The notes: a model not told the origin generated them from the letters alone. A stretch of 64,000 nucleotides of DNA from Dromiciops gliroides (GCF_019393635.1 NC_057862.1:675296314-675360313); one strand, 5' to 3'; counted from the stretch's first letter, positions 11,560-23,560 are shown. Numbers and translations: made by a program.

Positions 11560-12480
11560 CCTAATTGTTTTTAATTTAATTATTCTGTATGAAATAAAGC
11601 CACAGGTACTAAGGGAGGGAGGGGAAGCATCTTTGGCTATTTGCTTAGAGCAAGCAGAAATTTCTGAGTAATAGAGTACACTGACCGCTATTTATTGTTT
11701 GTTTATCTCTTTGGCCAAGTTAGCTACTGGAGTTTTGGGTTTTATTTTCAAAAATAAAAAAAAAAAGTATTGCTTATAGAGAATGATACGATTACATTGA
11801 ACCTTCCTTTGTTCCCCGGCCCCCCCCCCCCCTCCCCGCAAGTGTCAAGTTAATTCTTTAGAAATCTCTTTGAACTCTTCCTCACCTATCATGTGGCCTG
11901 ACAAGAGGCTGTTTCTGGTCATTCTGGGGATCACAAGTATTTCCATTCTCTTTTCTAGATGTACGTACGTATATTATATGTACTTCTAGGTGTAGTAGTT
12001 TAAATTGTTTTGTAAAGGAGATGGGTAGCATTCGTTTCCTCTTTATCTTTTCATTTCCAAAAAAAACATGATTTAAAACAGTTCTAATTTTCAAAGTCTC
12101 AATCCATTTTGAGACCTTATAAACAATTACTAAAATGTATCCAAACAGTTACTAAGACATAGACTGTCACTAAGACATATCTAAAGCCTGTGCATTTAGG
12201 TATCTGTTGGTAAAGACATTTGTGAGTATTTAAATGGACCTGAAAGAAATTGAGTAGTTCCCTATTACTTCTAGGATAAAATTGAAAATGGTTCATTTAG
12301 AACCATCATCTTTATTTGGCCTTTTCAATTATTTTTCATTGTTACAACAGCAGAAGTTTTAAGGCTACGAATACAATTAAAGATATAAATCCTTTAAGTT
12401 CATTCTTTTAACCTGTAAAATATTTGAAAGCCAACCACACCTATCTTACTTCTCAACTAGAAGCAATGCACTCTTGTAGC
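11560..12480. other. AT-rich intergenic, no gene seen
   Basis: Includes a C run at 11,819-11,832 and otherwise unassigned AT-rich sequence. Confidence 0.4.
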
Positions 12481-12489
12481 TTTTGTCAT

Positions 12490-12736
12490 TTAGTTATTTT
12501 TCAGTTGTGTTTGACTCTTTGTGACCTCATTTGGGGTTTACTTGGCAAAGATATTGGAGTGGTTTGCCATTTCTTTCTCTAGCTCATTTTACAGATAAAG
12601 AAACTAGGCAAACAGGGTTAAATGACTTGCCCAGGGTCACACAGCTAGTAAATATCTGAGACCAGATTTGAACTCATAAAGATGAGTCTTTCTGATTCCA
12701 AGCCCAGTGCTCTATTTACTGCACCACTCAGCTGCC
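12490..12736 (-). repeat. SINE family B
   Basis: TTGTGACCTCATTTGGGG through GCCATTTCTTTCTCTAGCTC to CTCAGCTGCCC. Confidence 0.85.
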
Positions 12737-12779
12737 CTAAAGTTAAGTTTACTACTCCATTAAAAAAAAATTAAAACTA

Positions 12780-12930
12780 AAGGGCAGCTAGGTGGCACAG
12801 TGGATAGAGCACTGGCCCTGGATTCAGGGGGACCTGAGTTCAAATCCAGCCTCAGACACTTACTAGCTGTGTGACCCTGGCCAGGTCATTTAACCCCAAT
12901 TGCCTCACCAAAAAAATAAAAAATAAAAAC
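12780..12930 (+). repeat. SINE family A
   Basis: Complete head to A tail, with one internal loss in the ACACTTACTAGC segment. Confidence 0.92.
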
Positions 12931-13184
12931 TTGATATCTTTTATTACATCACAACTTTATCCTATCCCTTCTTTGAAGATATGTATCATCTTCATATTAT
13001 CAAGAAAGATGTGATATTGTATGAATATAATGTTATGCATGAATATATGTATTAATCCATTGAACAAGGAGATAGCCAGTCTAAGAGCTGATTTTCCCCA
13101 GTCACCCGTTTTAGGAAGTTGACAATTCCTGGTGATTGATTCAGAACAATAAAATCAAAGCAACAGAGTCTTAATGAATTGATT

Positions 13185-13277
13185 CATTAATCAATCAATC
13201 AATTAATTAATTAATTCGTTCATTCATTCATTCACTTATTTATTTATCCATTCATCTATCTATCTATTTATTTATTG
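13185..13277 (+). repeat. Tetranucleotide low-complexity tract
   Basis: (ATCA)n, (ATTA)n, (TTCA)n and (TCTA)n units run into one another. Confidence 0.85.
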
Positions 13278-13279
13278 CA

Positions 13280-14260
13280 ATAGAGTCTTTTATACTTGTG
13301 CCCCAAATATAGCAGTTCAGAAATGTTTGATGGTTGTAACAATTAGTTATTATAAAACATTTACAGTTCTTCTGCCATCATTATAGAAACTATGTAAGGA
13401 AGAAGTGCACAGTTGTTACAAAATCTGGACTGTTCTTTCAGGCCCAAGCCTAAAGTCATAGATTGACCTACCATAGATCTACTGGGAGAAATTTATTCCA
13501 TTTGATTTTGAAAAAGCACGTATACAGCAACATTCCACGCTATTCACAGGGTATCATAGCCAGGTTCAGAATCAATCAGACAGGAAACATTCCTGTTTAG
13601 AAAAGAAATAACACAATGGGGAAACTGAGTTGAAACAAATTCTGCCATTAGTATTTTTTCAACCTTCCTAGTCATTTGCATCCACCAGTACTATTTTCCA
13701 GATTGCCCTCCCTTCGGGAAGCTCATGATATTTCCCTTGAACGATGGAGTACTAGATGAACAAAAGATACCTGAATTCAGAGTCAAAGTAATTCAAATCA
13801 CAGTTCCACTTCACACAGGAATTTCCACTAATCACAATTTAGAGCAGGATATAGAGTTGGTTTTTTATGTTGTTGAAATAATAGTTGATATAAAAACATG
13901 TAGCTCCAGTATCTATTAAGTTCATAAAAGGCTTTCATTCAATACTTTTCTAATTTAAACACATCTTGGTGTAAAAATCAATCATGAGAAATTAAGAAAA
14001 TAATCACATTCTGGAGTTTCACTCATATAGTTTATTCAAAATACAGAAAAAGGATGGCCACTGTGAGCCTTCAGCCTAACATCCACATTTTAAAAATATT
14101 ACATATTAAACCCTAAGGCAAAAAGAAAATATTTAAAATTGAGGTTTCTTGATACTAAGTTGTATCAAGGATGTAACTTCAATCATACTCTTCTTGGCTT
14201 GATCTCATAATTTCCCTAATGGGAAGGAATCCCAGAGGTCATGGAGTCTCCCATTCTCAT
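13280..14260. other. AT-rich intergenic, no gene seen
   Basis: Unassigned sequence. The open frame near 13,725-13,919 has no recognisable motif and no supporting signals. Confidence 0.4.
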
Positions 14261-14264
14261 TTCA

Positions 14265-14570
14265 CTGATAATAATAACATCCAACCCATAGTGCTTTAAA
14301 ATTTGCCGTGTTTTTGTGAGGTCTTTGAGGGTAGGAACTTTCTTTTACCTCTTTTTTTGTACTCCCTGCATATAACACAGTGCCTGGCACATAGTAGGTA
14401 CTTAATAAATATTGATTGATTGATGATTGATTGGTTACTTCATTTGATCCTCACAGCAGACCTGTCAAAGTTAGGTGCTATTGTTATACATTCTTATATT
14501 ATTATATCAGTGAGTACTTGAGGCAAGATTTAAACTCAAGTTGTCCTTACTCCAAAGCTAGCACTCTATG
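14265..14570 (-). repeat. MIR fragment split by an L2 3' end
   Basis: Reverse MIR text (ATAGTGCTTTAAAATTTGCC, CTTCATTTGATCCTCACAGC) is interrupted at about 14,320-14,435. The insert is + strand L2 terminus text (AGTGCCTGGCACATAGTAGG). Confidence 0.6.
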
Positions 14571-14765
14571 ATAACTCTTCAGCCTTTGACTGAATGCCTC
14601 CAATGGGCTTTTTTCCTCCTCAAAAAATTGAAAGTAATTTTGAGATTTTTCATGACTTCTAAGCTTTATTTGACCAATTTTTATATTCTTGGTAATATAG
14701 AAAAGTAGCTGAAACCATGTAGCAATATTTAAAATTGAGCAATCTAAATTTGGGTTGACATTGGG

Positions 14766-14914
14766 GTTTTTTTTTTAAGTGAGGCAATTGGGGTTAAGGG
14801 ACTTGCCCAGGGTCACACAGCTAGTAAGTGTTAAGTGTCTGAGGCTGGATTTGAACTCAGGTCCTCCTGACCCCAGGGCTAGTGCTCTATCCACTGTGCC
14901 ACCTAGCTGCCCCC
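14766..14914 (-). repeat. SINE family A
   Basis: Target duplication ACATTGGGG/ACATTGGGTTTT, slightly diverged. Confidence 0.9.
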
Positions 14915-15344
14915 TACATTGGGTTTTGATAAATTAATTAGGGAGAATTACTTTGTATAGCCTGATTGATTTGTGTCCTGAATGGTAACTACTGATACCA
15001 CCTTTGCAACCGGAAGAGCAATTTGGATTTTGGTCTCTGAATGCAGTTAGTTTAGAATGTCAAAACTGACAAACAGATAAAATAATTTCCTATGTAAAGC
15101 AATTTGGAAATGCATTCAACTGAATTAATGTATTGGATTGGCAATAAGTTTTGTTTCAAGTTTCACATTTTGAGTCTTTCATATTGGTATATATTTTTAT
15201 TATGCTTCTAATTTTTTACAGTGTGATTTTGGGACACTATTGTATAAAATGTTATTAATTTGAAAAATGATACTTAGCATTACTGCATTTTTGTTATTAG
15301 GAGAACTTTATATACATACTTTATATACATTTATTTATCTATAT

Positions 15345-15450
15345 CTTGTGCTCACAGATTGTAAGTTTTTAGAGTCTAGCAATGTGCCTGGAACATAGTA
15401 GGTGCTTAATGAATGTTTGTTGATTGATTCATTGATTAATAAATGTTTGT
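15345..15450 (+). repeat. L2 3' end
   Basis: TCACAGATTGTAAGTTTTTAG and ATAGTAGGTGCTTAATGAAT, followed by short ATTG repeats. Confidence 0.65.
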
Positions 15451-15459
15451 GGGATTGGA

Positions 15460-16000
15460 GCAGATCAAATTGGAGTGTGAATGCTATCTGATGCTCTATA
15501 GATTCTCTCCTCCCAGAGTAGGGTGTATGGCTAGGGCTCAGGCATTGTGTAATTGTAAACAACTACTTCCCAATGGGGAGTGGGGATGGTAGTTGAGGTT
15601 TTGGGAAAAGAGGAAGTACCCAAGTGAGTTTAAATTCTTCTTAAGATTGAGGAGGACCAGAGCTGCAGGGAAGTCAGAGGGATCAGACCTCCTGGCTGGA
15701 CTCAGGGTGCCCCTTCTTTTGGATCTGAGGCTGAAGCCATCACCTAGGGTACCAAATCAAGGTAATTTCTCCCCGCTGGCAGGGAAGGTAAACAGGGACT
15801 GCTGATGAGTGGAGAAAAGAAAGGAAGAAATGCCTTTGCTCTGGACAAGGGATGAGAGAATTTCCCTTTTTTTTTGGGTGGGGGGATCTTCTGGGCTTTC
15901 TTTGAGCTTTCATGAGTGGAGGCAATTCTGTGTTGTGGAAATTCTTTCCACTTGTGTAATTAGCAGCTAATCTGGGAGTAGCCCAGAGGTGGGGTATCAT
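15460..16000. other. Non-repeat intergenic island
   Basis: Carries the PU.1-like site and further GGAA motifs (for example AAAGGAAGAAAT near 15,818). No exon was seen. Confidence 0.4.
15606..15618 (+). promoter_or_regulatory. Candidate PU.1/ETS site (AAAAGAGGAAGTA)
   Basis: Matches the A-rich GAGGAAGT consensus of PU.1, a myeloid lineage factor. It lies in an island without recognisable repeats about 10 kb upstream of SIGLEC1, a macrophage gene. A motif match of this length can arise by chance. Confidence 0.3.
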
Positions 16001-16004
16001 GGTG

Positions 16005-16425
16005 GAAAGATCTCTGGCTCTGGAGTGAGAAGTTGCATGTTCTTATCTCACCTCTGATGATGCTTGCTACCTGGGTGACCCTGAACAAGTCAATGCATCT
16101 CTCTCAGACTTAGTTTCCTTGTCTATAAAATGGGGAGGTTGAACTCTGTGGTCTTTGTGGTGATTTCCAGGTAAGGGTGTATGATCTATGATGCAGAGTG
16201 GCACCTAGTCAGGCCTTTATTTTGGCTTCCGAGATGTATCCTAATACATAGAGGCTATATGGTATAATAGGTAGACAGCTGGACAAGGAGTCAGCAAGAA
16301 CTGCCGACACTTCTTAATTCTGTGACTGTGACCAAGTCACTTAGACACTCTGGGTCTCAGTTTCCTCATCTGTGAAATGTGGGGGTTGGATGCAATGACC
16401 TCTAGGGTACCTTCTATCATGTAAC
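16005..16425 (+). repeat. Two consecutive MIR copies
   Basis: First copy about 16,005-16,195 (GTAGAAAG-type head, TAGTTTCCTTGTCTATAAAA). Second about 16,250-16,425 (GACAAGGAGTCAGCAAGAAC, CAGTTTCCTCATCTGTGAAA). Confidence 0.7.
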
Positions 16426-16435
16426 TGATAGCCAA

Positions 16436-16650
16436 CCAGCATTTATGTAGTGCTTTGCAAACCGTATCTAATTTTTTAATTCTCATAACAACCCTGTGAA
16501 TTAGGTGTTAGATCACCTCACACCACCCTCCTCATTTTACAGGTGAGGAAACTGAGTCTGTCAGAGGTTAAATTACTTGCCTAGCATCTGATGCTGGATT
16601 TGAACTCGGATCTTCCTGACTCCAGGCTCAACACTCTATCTGCTATGGTG
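16436..16650 (-). repeat. MIR
   Basis: CAGCATTTATGTAGTGCTTTGC, then CATTTTACAGGTGAGGAAAC and TCTTCCTGACTCCAGGC in reverse order. Confidence 0.75.
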
Positions 16651-16719
16651 CCACTTTGTAAGCTCTGTGATCCACCCACAGGGCTTTCAATCCTCATCTC
16701 ATTCTCTCTCTCTCTCTCT

Positions 16720-16858
16720 CTTTTGGTGGGGCAATGAGGGTTAAGTGACTTGCCCAGGGACACACAGCTAGTAAGTGTCAAGTGTCAGAGGCTGGATTTG
16801 AACTCAGGTCTTCCTGCATCCAGGGCTGGTGCTTTATCCACTGTGCCAACAGCTGCCT
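16720..16858 (-). repeat. SINE family A
   Basis: Abuts a (TC)n tail. Target duplication CTCATCTCATTCTC. Confidence 0.9.
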
Positions 16859-17042
16859 CCTCTCATCTCATTCTCTAATCTTGACCCTCATCGAACTTCT
16901 GGAATCTAAATCTGACCATATTTACATACCTATCTCTCACCCTGACCCCAGCTCCGTACCAATATCTCGATCTAACTACAGTTTGAAAAACAGTTCTCAA
17001 GCCTGACTCTAATCCATTTTCTCATCCCCAAATTTCATCCCA

Positions 17043-17292
17043 AGGGCAGCTAGGTGGCACCATAGTGCACAGAGCACTAGGCTTGGAATCCAGAAGTCTC
17101 ATCTTCATGAGTTAAAATCCAGCTTCAGACACTTATTAGCTGTGTGACCCTGGGCAAGTCACTTAACCCTGTTGACCTCAGTTTCCTCACCTGTAAAAAT
17201 GAGCCAGAGAAGGAAATAGCAAACCACTTTAGTACCTTTGCAAAGAAAACCCCAAATGGGGTCACAGAGAGTTGTACACGACTGAACAACAA
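17043..17292 (+). repeat. SINE family B
   Basis: GGCAGCTAGGTGGCACCATAG head and CCCCAAATGGGGTCACAGAG tail, ending GACTGAACAACAAAG. Confidence 0.88.
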
Positions 17293-17448
17293 AGAGCTAA
17301 ACCTTCGTCCCTATCCTCATTCTCAACTCTAACCTCAATTAAAAACCTAATGATTTGCTCCAATCACATCGCAGCACCTAACTCCAATATACCCAACCCC
17401 AATACTTAAGCCTCCTAACTCTAGCCTGAACCTTATCCCAAATCAGCT

Positions 17449-17590
17449 CTTTTTTTTTTTTTTTTTGGTGGAGCAATTGGGGTTAAGTGACTTGCCCAGG
17501 GTCACACAGCTAGTAAGTATCAAGTGTCTGAGGCTGGATTTAAACTTAGGTCCTCCTGACTCCAGTGCTAGTGCTCTATCCACTTGTGCC
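17449..17590 (-). repeat. SINE family A
   Basis: Head truncated at TATCCACTTGTG. Target duplication CCCAAATCA. Confidence 0.88.
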
Positions 17591-17594
17591 CAAA

Positions 17595-18040
17595 TCACCT
17601 CATTTAAGTGAGCCCCATATAACTGTATCCCAGTGCTATTTTGACCATTCATTCTAATTTTGGCCTGAGGTTCAACCTAAACCTTACCTGCCAGGTGGCC
17701 TGTCCCAAATAAGTGTGTCATTTTAGACTGATTCACATGCAAAGGGGTTTCTTTAGCAATGAGACTGAACAGTGCCATGCATGTGTCACATCCCAACCCT
17801 GGCTCCCTCCCTGAACCCAACCATTCTCTAAATCTTTCCTTAACTCAACTCTCCTTTATTCTGCTGCCAAGCCCATCCTTCACCCTTCTCCCTGGTGCCA
17901 AAGCTTGCCCAAACCTTGATCTTTATTCTAAGCCCAATTCCATCTCTAGCCCTCTTGCGTCATAATATTAAAAAAATTATTAAAAAGATTGTTCTTACCG
18001 TTATAGACAGAGAAAGAATGAACCAAGTGTATGAAATCCC
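17595..18040. other. Intergenic, no gene seen
   Basis: C- and T-rich unassigned sequence resembling the CCTAACC-type degenerate text at 16,870-17,040 and 17,295-17,440. It may be remnants of one old pyrimidine-rich repeat. Confidence 0.35.
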
Positions 18041-18049
18041 AGGGAGTTG

Positions 18050-18240
18050 GTAGAAAGGGCACTGATTTTAGGGAAACCATCTGGGCCATTCACCACCTGC
18101 ATTATCTTAGGCAGAGTGACTTCACTCCCTGAGCCTGCTTACTTATCTCTAAAATGGGATGAAAATACTTGCTCTATCTACTTTGCAAGGTTCTCATGAA
18201 GAAAGTTTTTTGCAAACAGTAAAATGCTGTTAGAAATTGG
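18050..18240 (+). repeat. MIR
   Basis: GTAGAAAGGGCACTGATTTTAGG, CTTAGGCAGAGTGACTTC and AAAATGGGATGAAAATAC. Confidence 0.65.
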
Positions 18241-18569
18241 AGATACTGTCATAAGTCTCAAGAATCTGTCAAATCATTGGCTTCCAAATCTGATCATACC
18301 TACATTCCATCTCTCGCCTTGACCCCATCCAAAGCTTGGCTTGGAGCGCGTGCCAACATTCTGCATGACAGAATCCATATTTGACAGGCCAGCACACTGA
18401 ACCAAACCAAGTAAGATGAAATTCAACAGGGCTCAATGTAAAGTCTTCCACTTGCCCTAAAAAACCAACTCCCTGGTGATGGGAGATGCTTAGTAGAAAG
18501 AAGTTTGTCTGAAGAAGGTGTGATGGGTAAAACTAAATGTGTGTGGTCACCTTACCTGTCTGTCCCCAG

Positions 18570-18850
18570 TGTGGGGAAAGCTAACTAGGATTTACTTATA
18601 AATTAGAAGCTTCAGCAACAGCTTAGGCATTAAGCATTTATTAAAGTATATTAGAGGTAAGCAAAGAGAGAACACATGTCTCTGAAAGAATAGGAAAACC
18701 TATCTCCCCTAGAGGAGAGATCAGAGTTCAACCTGGCTGATTCTTTTGCCACCACCATGAAGTTCCAGCCACCAGTTGAAAAAGAGAACAGCACTTCCTG
18801 CTGTTCCTGCCCTCTAATGCCAGTCCATTAACAAAGGAGTGGAGGGAGGG
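18570..18850. mobile_element. LTR-like segment
   Basis: Starts TGTGGGGAAAGC and shares GCATTAAGCATTTATTAA and the same general layout with the solo LTR at 1,693-2,064. No second end or target duplication was resolved. Confidence 0.35.
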
Positions 18851-19179
18851 GTGGACTGCAAGCTCAGCCTGAGTGAGCAGTGTGACAATGAAGCCGAGAA
18901 AGCTAATAAAAGTGAATTTAGACTGCCGTGTAAGAAGCGGGAATATCAAAAAGTACTTTGTCCCGAGCAGATTACACCTGGACAATAGCAATCAGTCTTG
19001 AGGCTGTGTGACCAGACTTTCGTATTGGGAGTTAGGTAGGATCTAGTCAGGAGACATCTGTTATCCTGACTGTGGTTCCATGATGATTGAATTGTTTATT
19101 TTTGGCTGCTTGCAATATTTTCTCCTTGATCAGGGAACTTTGGAATTTGGCTAAAACATTCCTGGGAGTTTTCATTTTG

Positions 19180-19375
19180 GGATCTGTGAGTTACAATCTG
19201 GCCTCAGACACTTAATAACCATATGACCTTGAGAATGTCACTCAACCATGTTTGCCTCACTTTGCTCATCTATCAAATGAGCTGGAGAAGGAAATGGCAG
19301 AACACTCCAGTATCTCTGGTAAGAAAACTTCAAATAAGGTCATGAAGAATCAGATAGAACTGAAAAATGTCTGAA
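19180..19375 (+). repeat. SINE family B, head truncated
   Basis: CAATCTGGCCTCAGACACTTAA through CAAATAAGGTCATGAAGAATC to GTCTGAACA. Confidence 0.8.
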
Positions 19376-19384
19376 CATGTAAAA

Positions 19385-19650
19385 GTTAATAGATCTGCCC
19401 AAGATCACACAAGTGGTATGTGTTAAAGCCTGAACTGGAATCTGACTCTGAGGCTGGTCCTCTATTCATTAGTCTTGATATAAGAGGGAAAGTGCTAACT
19501 CTGGAATCTGAGAACCAAAGTTCAAATGCTGCCTCTGTTGTGGCCTGTGTAACTTTGAACAAGTCACTTTCCATTCCTCTGGCTTGTTTTCTTGATTTGT
19601 AGAATAGCCGGGTCAGCTGGCCTCTGGGGTCCATTCCACCTCAATATCTT
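19385..19650. repeat. MIR fragments in both orientations
   Basis: Reverse piece at 19,385-19,470 (GCCCAAGATCACACAAGTGG) and forward piece at about 19,490-19,650 (GAACAAGTCACTTTCCATTCC). Confidence 0.55.
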
Positions 19651-20515
19651 TGGTCTGGTTCTCTTGGGGATTAATGTTGTCTGACAACTGGTCTTTTTAG
19701 CACGAGATGGTGTACTCTTTGGAGAGTGTATGTGCCATCCCTCCCAGCTCAGATCATCCAGCCTTGATCATCTACCTTGGTCCTTTTGGCCAAAGAAGGA
19801 TTTGGGCACCTGGATCTTTCCACTCATTGTGCCCCTTGTTGTTCTCTCCCCTCTCCCCTCTTCACTTTACATGGATAGTCTAAGCCTGAGAGAGAAATTG
19901 TGATGATGCTCACGAGAGAAAACTGAAACCAGGACCCAGAAGAAAACCTTGAGAGCAGAAATGAAACTGAACGCTTCCTTCCGTTCCCATTCACTGACAT
20001 TTCTTTATGCCCTGACTCCTGCTCATGTGACCTTGGTCAAAATGCTGCCCCTCTCTTTGGCTTTGCCATCTCATCTGCACAGTCTGTTTCTAGACCTCTC
20101 TTTCCTTCCTCCTCATTGAACTCTGCCTTGAGGCCAAGAGAAATATTGGATCAGAAGGCCAGGTCTGACAAAGTGTCTGATAGCATGTCCTGATGGCTTC
20201 CCTCCTTGATGCTGTGAGAGAAGGCTTTGGGCATTGGACTAGCTGCCCCCAAAGTCTTTTCCACCTCCAAACCTCAGCCTATGAACTTGTTGAGACATAT
20301 TTGAACTGGTGAGGCTCATGTTCAGATCTTCCCAGCCTTTGGTTGGTGTTGTCTCTCTACTGTCTCCTTTCCTCTCCCAGTGACGGTCTCTTCTAGCTCT
20401 GGTATTCTGTGGTTTTAAGTCTCTGTGCCCGGACTTAGCAGGAGCTTTCTGTGCTGTCATGACATTAGTACCACCCAAACTGCCTAGACTGCTGAGCTGG
20501 ATGCCTGATCTCATT
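19650..20515. other. Intergenic, no gene seen
   Basis: Unassigned sequence of moderate GC content. The reverse-strand open frame around 20,239-20,514 has no recognisable domain. Confidence 0.4.
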
Positions 20516-20517
20516 TA

Positions 20518-20935
20518 AGAAATATTTGTTAAGCACCTACTCTGTGCCATTCACCATGTAGGTCCCAGGAATAGAAAGAATACATTCATTCATTCACTCG
20601 TTCATTCAAGAGCCTACTGTGTGCCAGGAATTGTGTTAGATTCTGGGGAGGCAGATATATTTGTTTCATTCATTCACTCATTCATTCATTTTTTCACTCA
20701 TTCATTCCCTCACTCATTCATTCCTTCAATCAGTGAGCAAGCATTTATTAAGTACCCACTATATGTCAGGCAATGTGCTAGGTGCTGAGGAGACAAACTT
20801 GGATTCCTCTCTTAATTCATTTAATCAATTGATCAATGAACACATATTTATTAAGTTATGTGCTAGACACTATGAATCCTATCTTTGGCCTTTATTCACT
20901 AGCTTTATTGTCCTTAGTGGTCAGTAGTGGCACCT
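20518..20935 (+). repeat. Old unclassified repeat with (CATT)n tracts
   Basis: AAGCACCTACTCTGTGCCATTC, CTACTGTGTGCCAGGAATTG and CCACTATATGTCAGGCAATG are three partial copies of the same 'table-size' motif, separated by CATT-rich runs. Related copies lie at 23,850, 36,405, 41,290, 48,175 and 57,780. Confidence 0.5.
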
Positions 20936-21218
20936 CTTGATTTCATAGATAAGTAAACTGAGATCTAGGGAGGTGAGGTGCTTCGCTTGTCACCTTTTGC
21001 AACAACTATTCCAAAATCCTCCCACCTGTTCTCCTGACTTCTGGTCTCTCATCTTTTCAGGCTGTTCTTTTTTTTCAGGGTGTTCTATACAAGGCTCCCC
21101 AAATCATCTTCCCAAAGCTCAAGTGTATGTCACTCCCTGGCTCAAGAATCTTCAATGACTCCCTATTACCCCTATAATTAAACAGGAACTCTTTAGGTTT
21201 GTCAGTTAAAACCCTTCA

Positions 21219-21282
21219 TGGCTGTGTGACCCTGGGCAAGTGACTTAACCCCCACTGCCTTGGAAAAAAACAACAACAACAA
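21219..21282 (+). repeat. SINE fragment
   Basis: GCTGTGTGACCCTGGGCAAGTGACTTAACCCC plus a CAA-rich tail. Diverged target duplication AAACCCTTCATGG/AAATCCTTTATGG. Confidence 0.8.
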
Positions 21283-21336
21283 ATCCTTTATGGTCCAGAC
21301 CCAGCTTATTTATTATCCAGGCTTATTACACATTAC

Positions 21337-21338
<2 letters not shown>

Positions 21339-21367
<29 letters not shown>
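21339..21367 (+). repeat. (TAA)n microsatellite
   Basis: About ten ATA/TAA units, slightly impure at the left edge. Confidence 0.95.
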
Positions 21368-21434
21368 GAGTATATTAATACTCTATGTTTTAGCCAGCTG
21401 GACTACTTGCAGTTCTTGGCATTCCATCATATGT

Positions 21435-22137
21435 CCTGTAAGGGCCAAATTTATTATGGGGAGAGTTAGTTGGGTGGCTCGCCATAATATTGGGGTTCAG
21501 AAAATAATAAGAGACCTCTAGGTCCAAAGTTTCCTCCCTTCCAAAACTGTCTTTTAAAGTTATTTCTCCCAGGCTAATAAGAAAGGAGATTCACAGCCTC
21601 TTTTTCACAAACAAACCAGGTTTTATTAATGGGAATAAAATTTACAACAAAGGTGAAGTTAATAAAGCCAGGGACAAGGGAAGAAGGGAAGAAGAGAAAA
21701 CAAATAAGCTCCCTGGCTTTATCAAAGACTGACTCAAACCCCAAACTTGCTTCCTGCTCAGTTAGCTCAAAGAGCTGGCCTCAATTCCACTAACCACATG
21801 GGGTCTGAAGTTTCAGTGGGAGTCAGCTGGGCAGTCCCTCTCTGGCATGCTCCTCTGCTCACCAGAAAGAAAGAGCTTCTCCAAGTAAGTATTCCCCTTT
21901 TCTACTTTTTCTCTCCTTCCTCAAAAAGGGAAGTCATTTAAGTTGCTTGGCTGAGAATGGTCCCCCTGGTGACACCAGTAATACACTAGCACATCACTCA
22001 GGGAAGGCCAGGTGTGACCTATATCTAATCATCCCCAAGTAGGTACTTAGTCGGTTTCTCATTCTCACCCAATTCAAACAATACTAAATCAATCAGGTGG
22101 GGCCCCTGGGCATCTGCTAAATTCCATTATTTTATCA
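21435..22137 (-). mobile_element. LTR-like segment
   Basis: TG at the left edge (TGTAAGGGCC) and CA at the right (TTTTATCA). It has a TTTATTAATGGGAATAAAA block resembling a reverse-strand polyadenylation region. It breaks off an L2 element. The ends are tentative and no target duplication was found. Confidence 0.35.
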
Positions 22138-22169
22138 TAGTACGAAGGCTTTGGGAGAAGGTATGGAAG

Positions 22170-22400
22170 AAGGGAAAAGCTTTTATAAAGTGCCTACTAT
22201 GTGCCAGGCACTGTTCTAAGTGTTTTACAAATATCCCATTTGAGATTCATACTACCCCTGGGATGTTGGTATTATCATTGCCCTCAGTTTACAGGTGAGG
22301 AAACTGAGGGTATGTGACTTGTCCAGGATCACACAGCTAAAAGTGTCAGTGGTCCAGCCTATGTGACTCCAGGCCAAGGGCTCTAACAGCACCATGGGGG
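22170..22400 (-). repeat. MIR
   Basis: GTGCCTACTATGTGCCAGGCAC, CAGTTTACAGGTGAGGAAAC and AGGATCACACAGCTAAAAGTG. Confidence 0.75.
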
Positions 22401-22477
22401 AAGCCATTGGAGGCTAGTATTCTCTTCCTCCTCAAAGGATCATGCATTTCTAGCTGTTCACTTTTGGTATTCTTCCA

Positions 22478-22605
22478 GTGGAATGTAAACCCCTTGAGGG
22501 CAGGCACTTTTTCATTTGTTTGGTCTTATTTTGCTTTGTCTTTGCATATCGGGCACCTAGCACAGTGCCTTTCTTGTAGTAGGCATTTAATAAATATGTT
22601 AGCTT
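22478..22605 (+). repeat. L2 3' end
   Basis: GGAATGTAAACCCCTTGAGGGCAGGCAC and CCTAGCACAGTGCC, ending AATAAATATG. Confidence 0.8.
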
Positions 22606-22609
22606 GAAT

Positions 22610-22790
22610 GTCAGGGTGGCACACTGAATAGTTCACTGGTCCCAGACCCAGAGGACTTGGGTTCAAATCCTGATTCTGATGCTTCCTAGTCACTTAATCT
22701 TCTTGAGTCTCAGCTTCCTCATCTATGAAATGAAGGGGTTGAACTAGATGGCTTCTCATCTAGATTTCTATGAGCCTATAGATTGGTGGT
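22610..22790 (+). repeat. MIR
   Basis: CACTGGTCCCAGACCCAGAGG, CAGCTTCCTCATCTATGAAA and GGGGTTGAACTAGATGGC. Confidence 0.7.
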
Positions 22791-22805
22791 TAGTAGCAGA
22801 GCTGA

Positions 22806-23045
22806 GGAGCAGCTAAGTGGTGCAGTGTACAGAGAGCCAGGGAGACTCCTCTTCCTCAGTTCAAATCCAGCCTCAGATACTTCCTAGCTGAGTGACCCTG
22901 AGCAAGTCACTCAACCTTGTTTGCCTCAGTTTTCTCATGTGTTAAATGATCTGGAGAAGGAAAAGGCCAACCACTCCAATATATTTGCCAAGAAAACTCC
23001 AAATAGGGTCATGAAGAATTGGATATGACTGAAATGACTGACCAC
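22806..23045 (+). repeat. SINE family B
   Basis: GAGCAGCTAAGTGGTGCAGTG head and CCAAATAGGGTCATGAAGAATT tail. Confidence 0.85.
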
Positions 23046-23049
23046 AAAC

Positions 23050-23560
23050 AAAGCAGAGCCAAGTTTCAAAAGTAGTTCTTGTGATTCCACACCCAAAGTT
23101 ATGCTGTCTCTCTCCCCAGGGTCCTGCCCAGTGATTCTTCCTTGCTTTCTTATGCCCATGAGCAGTCCTCTTTTGGAACCATAAGAAATGGATAGTTTTG
23201 GTTTTCTTTTTCCAGGACACAGATGCGGAAGTTGTTGTCAGGTTTCTATCTTTGCTTCCATCCTCCCTCCCCCTTTGTTGAGTCAACACTTGGTACCAGG
23301 CACTGGGCAAAACTGTGAAGTAAGTTTAATGTGCCTTGTATTCCCCTGGTTCCTTCTTTCCTCTGCTTTCTCTACTTCCTTCCACTTCATTGATGTGGTT
23401 TCCTGCATCCTCCCTCCCCATCCCAGGATGCTACATGATCTGGGCTCTGGTAACCTCTCTGACCCTCAAGTTCCTTTTCTGTCAAATTGGGGTAATAGTT
23501 GATCTAACCATCCTACATTGAATTCCCCCTGATAATTATTTCAGGCTCAGAGGAGATAAC
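23050..23560. other. Intergenic, no gene seen
   Basis: Pyrimidine-rich unassigned sequence. Open frames on both strands here lack motifs or splice pairs. Confidence 0.4.

Larger units (their letters stand above)
20965..21434 (+). repeat. L2 fragment, interrupted
   Basis: CCCAAAGCTCAAGTGTATGTCAC and CTTCAATGACTCCCTATTACC are L2 3' text. A truncated SINE (21,219-21,282) and a (TAA)n run interrupt it. Confidence 0.65.

Noticed and set aside
10950..17600. tRNA genes suggested by tRNA-like SINE heads
   Set aside because: The heads lack a full cloverleaf and always continue into SINE bodies.
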